Assembly: GCA_035560935.1 (NCBI GenBank)
Contig: DATMYQ010000042.1
Span: forward strand, 1 to 18,369
DNA: 18,369 nucleotides
From: DATMYQ01 sp035560935
Lineage (GTDB): Bacteria > Bacillota > Negativicutes > Sporomusales > Sporomusaceae
Direction: 5' to 3'
The notes under the pieces are model-generated. The model was given only the letters and a program-made list of their open reading frames with translations. It was not told the origin of the DNA and made no database searches. Shown piece by piece: positions 16,318 to 18,369 of this stretch (position 1 is the stretch's first letter; every line of letters begins with the position of its first letter). Made by a program: the position numbers and the translations under genes.

Positions 16318-16517
16318 TTATTCGCTCCTCCTTGTCTTTCCTTTCATACATCTGGCATGGTTCAAATTGTATACCATTGTCCTTTTTAGCGCATTATCCC
16401 TACTGTCTAGCATTTCTTATCCGCAAAGGCTTTATTTTTATCCACCGTCAATATCCTCGAAGTATCATTTGCGTTTTTTCGACAAGATTCGTTGTAGGAA
16501 TTTATCCATTATATCCA
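16318..16517 (-). other. 200 bp intergenic leader with a cluster of GGATA repeats
   Basis: This is the longest gap in the window, between the regulator and the first export gene. No open frame with a ribosome site and no clear terminator hairpin is seen. On the minus strand GGATA occurs six times, at + strand coordinates 16395, 16418, 16439, 16452, 16503 and 16512. Two of the spacings are 21 and 23 bp, about two helical turns. This looks denser than chance and may be a regulator-binding region controlling the operon. Confidence 0.4.
16383..16409 (-). promoter_or_regulatory. Possible regulatory or promoter site before the export gene
   Basis: The minus strand reads TAGACA, then AGGGATAAT (16393-16401), then TAAAAA, with 15 bp between the outer hexamers. 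The order mirrors the candidate promoter of the regulator. The spacing is short for a sigma-A promoter, so the shared 9-mer may instead be an operator. It lies 66 bp upstream of the GTG start of the export protein. Confidence 0.25.
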
Positions 16518-18287
16518 TTACATCAAGCCCTGCGGCGACGGCGAAATTCCCGTCGGCACGCTCTCCATGGCTATGTTTTGAAACCGGTGCAATGTTAATG
16601 CCAGCCCTAACATCATACGGCTGTCAAATGACTCCAGTGAAATACCCAAAATCCTCTCCAGTGATTGTTTGCGGAACAGTATGGTTTTATAGTGGACAAA
16701 CAATTCTTCCGCAGCAGCCCGCAAATTATTCTGCGCAATAATTTTCTCCAGAGTGATAAACAGTTGGGTACCGTGTTCCTGATCGTACAGCAACACCTTG
16801 CCAATTGTGCGTTCGATAAATGAATCCACATTTTCCTGACCAACCATCTGCGCCAACAGAGGGAACGCACTGTCATCAGTAAAGTGAAAAACACCTTCGT
16901 TTATCCGAAAACAGCTGCCGGCAATGGCCGCATGGCGTGCCTGGCGATAACGCCTGGCAAACAGGTTAATATCAGTTTGGAACTCGGCGATTCCCCAAAC
17001 CGTGTTACAGGCTGGGATCGTAGCCGCCAGCCGGGACCGCAAATCGGAAGCCCGGGCGATTTCTTCCTGGTGGCGTTCAAGCGAGGCCATCTTGCGAAAA
17101 CACAAAACACCAACTCCCTGGCAAGTGTTCCAGGCAACGATGTCCGGCTCGGTGGAAAGAACCTCGATGACGGAGTCGACCATTGAACTGCTCACTGTTG
17201 TCTGACGTGCAGTACCCATTTTGCGTTTTTCTTTTTCCTGCTGGACCAATACAAAATATAGTGTAAAAGGCCGCGAAAGATCCAAATTAATCTGTTGGGC
17301 TTTTTGAATGGTTTCTGCCGTCGAACCGCTTCGACCCGCCAACATACTATTTAAAAAATCAGTCTGCCTTTGCCGGTCATAAGCCATTCGCTGCAAATTT
17401 TCCCGACGATGCTGATCGCTGACGTCGCGACAAACAATAAACATTCCGCCTTTTTTGCCGCCTTCTTTATACGGATAACCGGAAACCTGCAACACTACCA
17501 TGCGCCGGTCTTTGCGGTAACATTGCACATCCCGGCTGAAGGCAACGCCCGTGTCAATCGCCGCCTGCAAATTATCCGGCATATGTCGCAGCAGCGGGGG
17601 AATGATCGTATCGTCAAGTCTTCGTCCCATCACATCTCCCCGGCTGTATTGGAGTAAGTTAGCAAATGCCGCATTCACATCAATAATTCCGTCCGAGGTA
17701 TCATAAATCAGCATTCCGTCCTGCGAGTTATGAAATAATTGCTGCAACAAGGAGTTTTGCCGCCGTAATTCTTCCGTTTGGCGTTCAACCGCGTTTTCCA
17801 GAACCTGGTTTATTTTTTGGAATCGTGCTTTCATGACTTCTAGTCGCGGTGGTTGGATTTCGATCTGTTCTTGTTTCTCAAACGCCTCCAAATTTTCCCG
17901 AACCCCCTTCATAAAATCACTTTTTCCCCAGACATCAAAAGGATAATGGCCTGACTGGATTCCCCACATCGGCCTGATGATCCCACCATGTTCATCCCCA
18001 TTGGATAGCAGCATGGTTTTTGCCATCGGCCAAAGTCTTTGGGTAGCATCCAGAAAGTATTCTCCCGACATATCCATTAATTGAGTCCCGCTGAGAATTA
18101 CCGCCGGTGTCACTCCTTTAGTTTCCCATTGCGCCAGAATCGCTAACCCATCATTTCCCGAAGCTGCTGTTTCCACCGTATAATCCCGGCCAAATTCCCG
18201 CAATAACAGCGTTTCCAGCATCTCTCGGGTATAATCATCATGGTCTACGCTTAATATGACCGGTTTCAGTTGATCACCCCCTCGCAT
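16518..18287 (-). CDS. Hybrid regulator: receiver-like domain, PAS domain, PucR/CdaR-type HTH
   Basis: 589 aa. Residues 8-135 look like a receiver domain (VILSVDHDDYTREML at the N-terminus), but the phospho-acceptor Asp is absent: strand 3 reads AVILSGTQLMDMSG (62-75), with Ser66/Gly67 at the site. A coiled linker (about 150-180) leads to a PAS domain at 180-290 (DGMLIYDTSDGIIDVNAAF). Residues about 335-470 resemble the GGDEF-like domain of CdaR-type regulators. The C-terminus (488-552) is a PucR helix-turn-helix: LLYDQEHGTQLFITL, then AAEELFVHYKTILFRKQS. It is probably a sensor and transcription regulator of the cluster that starts 200 bp downstream; no histidine kinase is adjacent. ATG 18287 has no ribosome site, whereas CTG 18269 is well placed behind one (see separate entry). 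Confidence 0.88.
   Translation of the reverse strand: MRGGDQLKPVILSVDHDDYTREMLETLLLREFGRDYTVETAASGNDGLAILAQWETKGVTPAVILSGTQLMDMSGEYFLDATQRLWPMAKTMLLSNGDEHGGIIRPMWGIQSGHYPFDVWGKSDFMKGVRENLEAFEKQEQIEIQPPRLEVMKARFQKINQVLENAVERQTEELRRQNSLLQQLFHNSQDGMLIYDTSDGIIDVNAAFANLLQYSRGDVMGRRLDDTIIPPLLRHMPDNLQAAIDTGVAFSRDVQCYRKDRRMVVLQVSGYPYKEGGKKGGMFIVCRDVSDQHRRENLQRMAYDRQRQTDFLNSMLAGRSGSTAETIQKAQQINLDLSRPFTLYFVLVQQEKEKRKMGTARQTTVSSSMVDSVIEVLSTEPDIVAWNTCQGVGVLCFRKMASLERHQEEIARASDLRSRLAATIPACNTVWGIAEFQTDINLFARRYRQARHAAIAGSCFRINEGVFHFTDDSAFPLLAQMVGQENVDSFIERTIGKVLLYDQEHGTQLFITLEKIIAQNNLRAAAEELFVHYKTILFRKQSLERILGISLESFDSRMMLGLALTLHRFQNIAMESVPTGISPSPQGLM
18272..18283 (-). promoter_or_regulatory. Ribosome binding site suggesting a CTG start for the regulator
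   Basis: On the minus strand GAGGGGGTGATC matches the anti-Shine-Dalgarno complement AAGGAGGTGATC at 10 of 12 positions. It lies inside the frame that begins at ATG 18287. Counting 7 nt from GGGGG, the next in-frame codon is CTG (18267-18269), followed by KPVILSVDHDD, the natural start of the receiver-like domain. No ATG, GTG or TTG lies at a usable distance in frame. Confidence 0.5.
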
Positions 18288-18311
18288 TATTATTTTTTGT
18301 ATTTATGGATT

Positions 18312-18341
18312 ATTTTACCTGCGATTATCCCTCAGAGACAA
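18312..18341 (-). promoter_or_regulatory. Candidate sigma-A promoter of the regulator gene
   Basis: On the minus strand TTGTCT (18336-18341) and TAAAAT (18312-18317) are separated by 18 bp. They match TTGACA at 4 of 6 and TATAAT at 5 of 6. The spacer holds AGGGATAAT (18324-18332), a 9-mer that recurs in front of the export gene. The site is 25 bp upstream of ATG 18287. Plausible by position and sequence, not proven. Confidence 0.4.
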
Positions 18342-18369
18342 TTCCTTCCATTTTATTACTCATTTACTG

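Noticed and set aside
16318..16517. Rho-independent terminator after the regulator gene
   Set aside because: Only a 3-4 bp stem (ACAA/TTGT) before a short A run on the coding strand; no GC-rich hairpin with a T tract.
1..18369. CRISPR arrays, tRNA, insertion sequences or phage genes
   Set aside because: No regularly spaced repeats, tRNA-like folds, transposase motifs or terminal inverted repeats were seen; the whole window is explained by the gene cluster.

Overview
The window is one long, tightly packed, minus-strand gene cluster for making, exporting and modifying a surface polysaccharide. It reads from the right edge to the left. An outer-membrane-type export protein sits beside strong AAGGAGG-type ribosome binding sites, frequent GTG starts and a PucR/CdaR-type regulator. 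This suggests a diderm Firmicute, most likely a Negativicute such as a Sporomusa/Pelosinus relative. That placement is inference; there is no rRNA or other marker here.

Layout in transcription order. (1) 18287-16518: hybrid regulator with a receiver-like domain, a PAS domain and a PucR-type helix-turn-helix. (2) 16317-13496: export and chain-length machinery, made up of a short Wza/GumB-like export protein, a Wzz/GumC-like co-polymerase and a BY-kinase-like protein whose P-loop is degenerate. (3) 13460-11454: membrane-bound FlaA1/PglF/CapD-type nucleotide-sugar 4,6-dehydratase. (4) 11491-7363: a four-gene sugar cassette in the order WbpA-WbpB-WbpD-WbpE. (5) 7355-4781: Wzx flippase and Wzy polymerase. 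(6) 4751-2534: two tandem, membrane-anchored proteins of the D-glucuronyl C5-epimerase family. (7) 2466-1357: WbpI-like UDP-sugar 2-epimerase. (8) 1310-edge: a membrane-anchored right-handed beta-helix protein of the pectate-lyase superfamily, cut by the window edge. All gaps between genes are short (200 bp at most), and I see no convincing terminator.

How it fits together: WbpA, B, E, D and I together are the known route from UDP-GlcNAc to UDP-2,3-diacetamido-2,3-dideoxy-D-mannuronic acid (UDP-ManNAc3NAcA). Wzx/Wzy would flip and polymerise the repeat unit, and the Wzz- and Wza-like proteins would set length and export it. The two C5-epimerase-like proteins carry an N-terminal anchor and so probably face the periplasm or exterior, where they could convert D-uronic residues to the L-series in the finished chain. 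That would parallel alginate (D-ManA to L-GulA) and heparin (D-GlcA to L-IdoA) maturation, but on a diacetamido-uronic polymer. The beta-helix protein could be a lyase, an epimerase or a binding protein for the same chain. This combination is the most interesting feature of the window. No glycosyltransferase or initiating phosphoglycosyltransferase lies in the window, so the cluster must continue past the left edge or use genes elsewhere.
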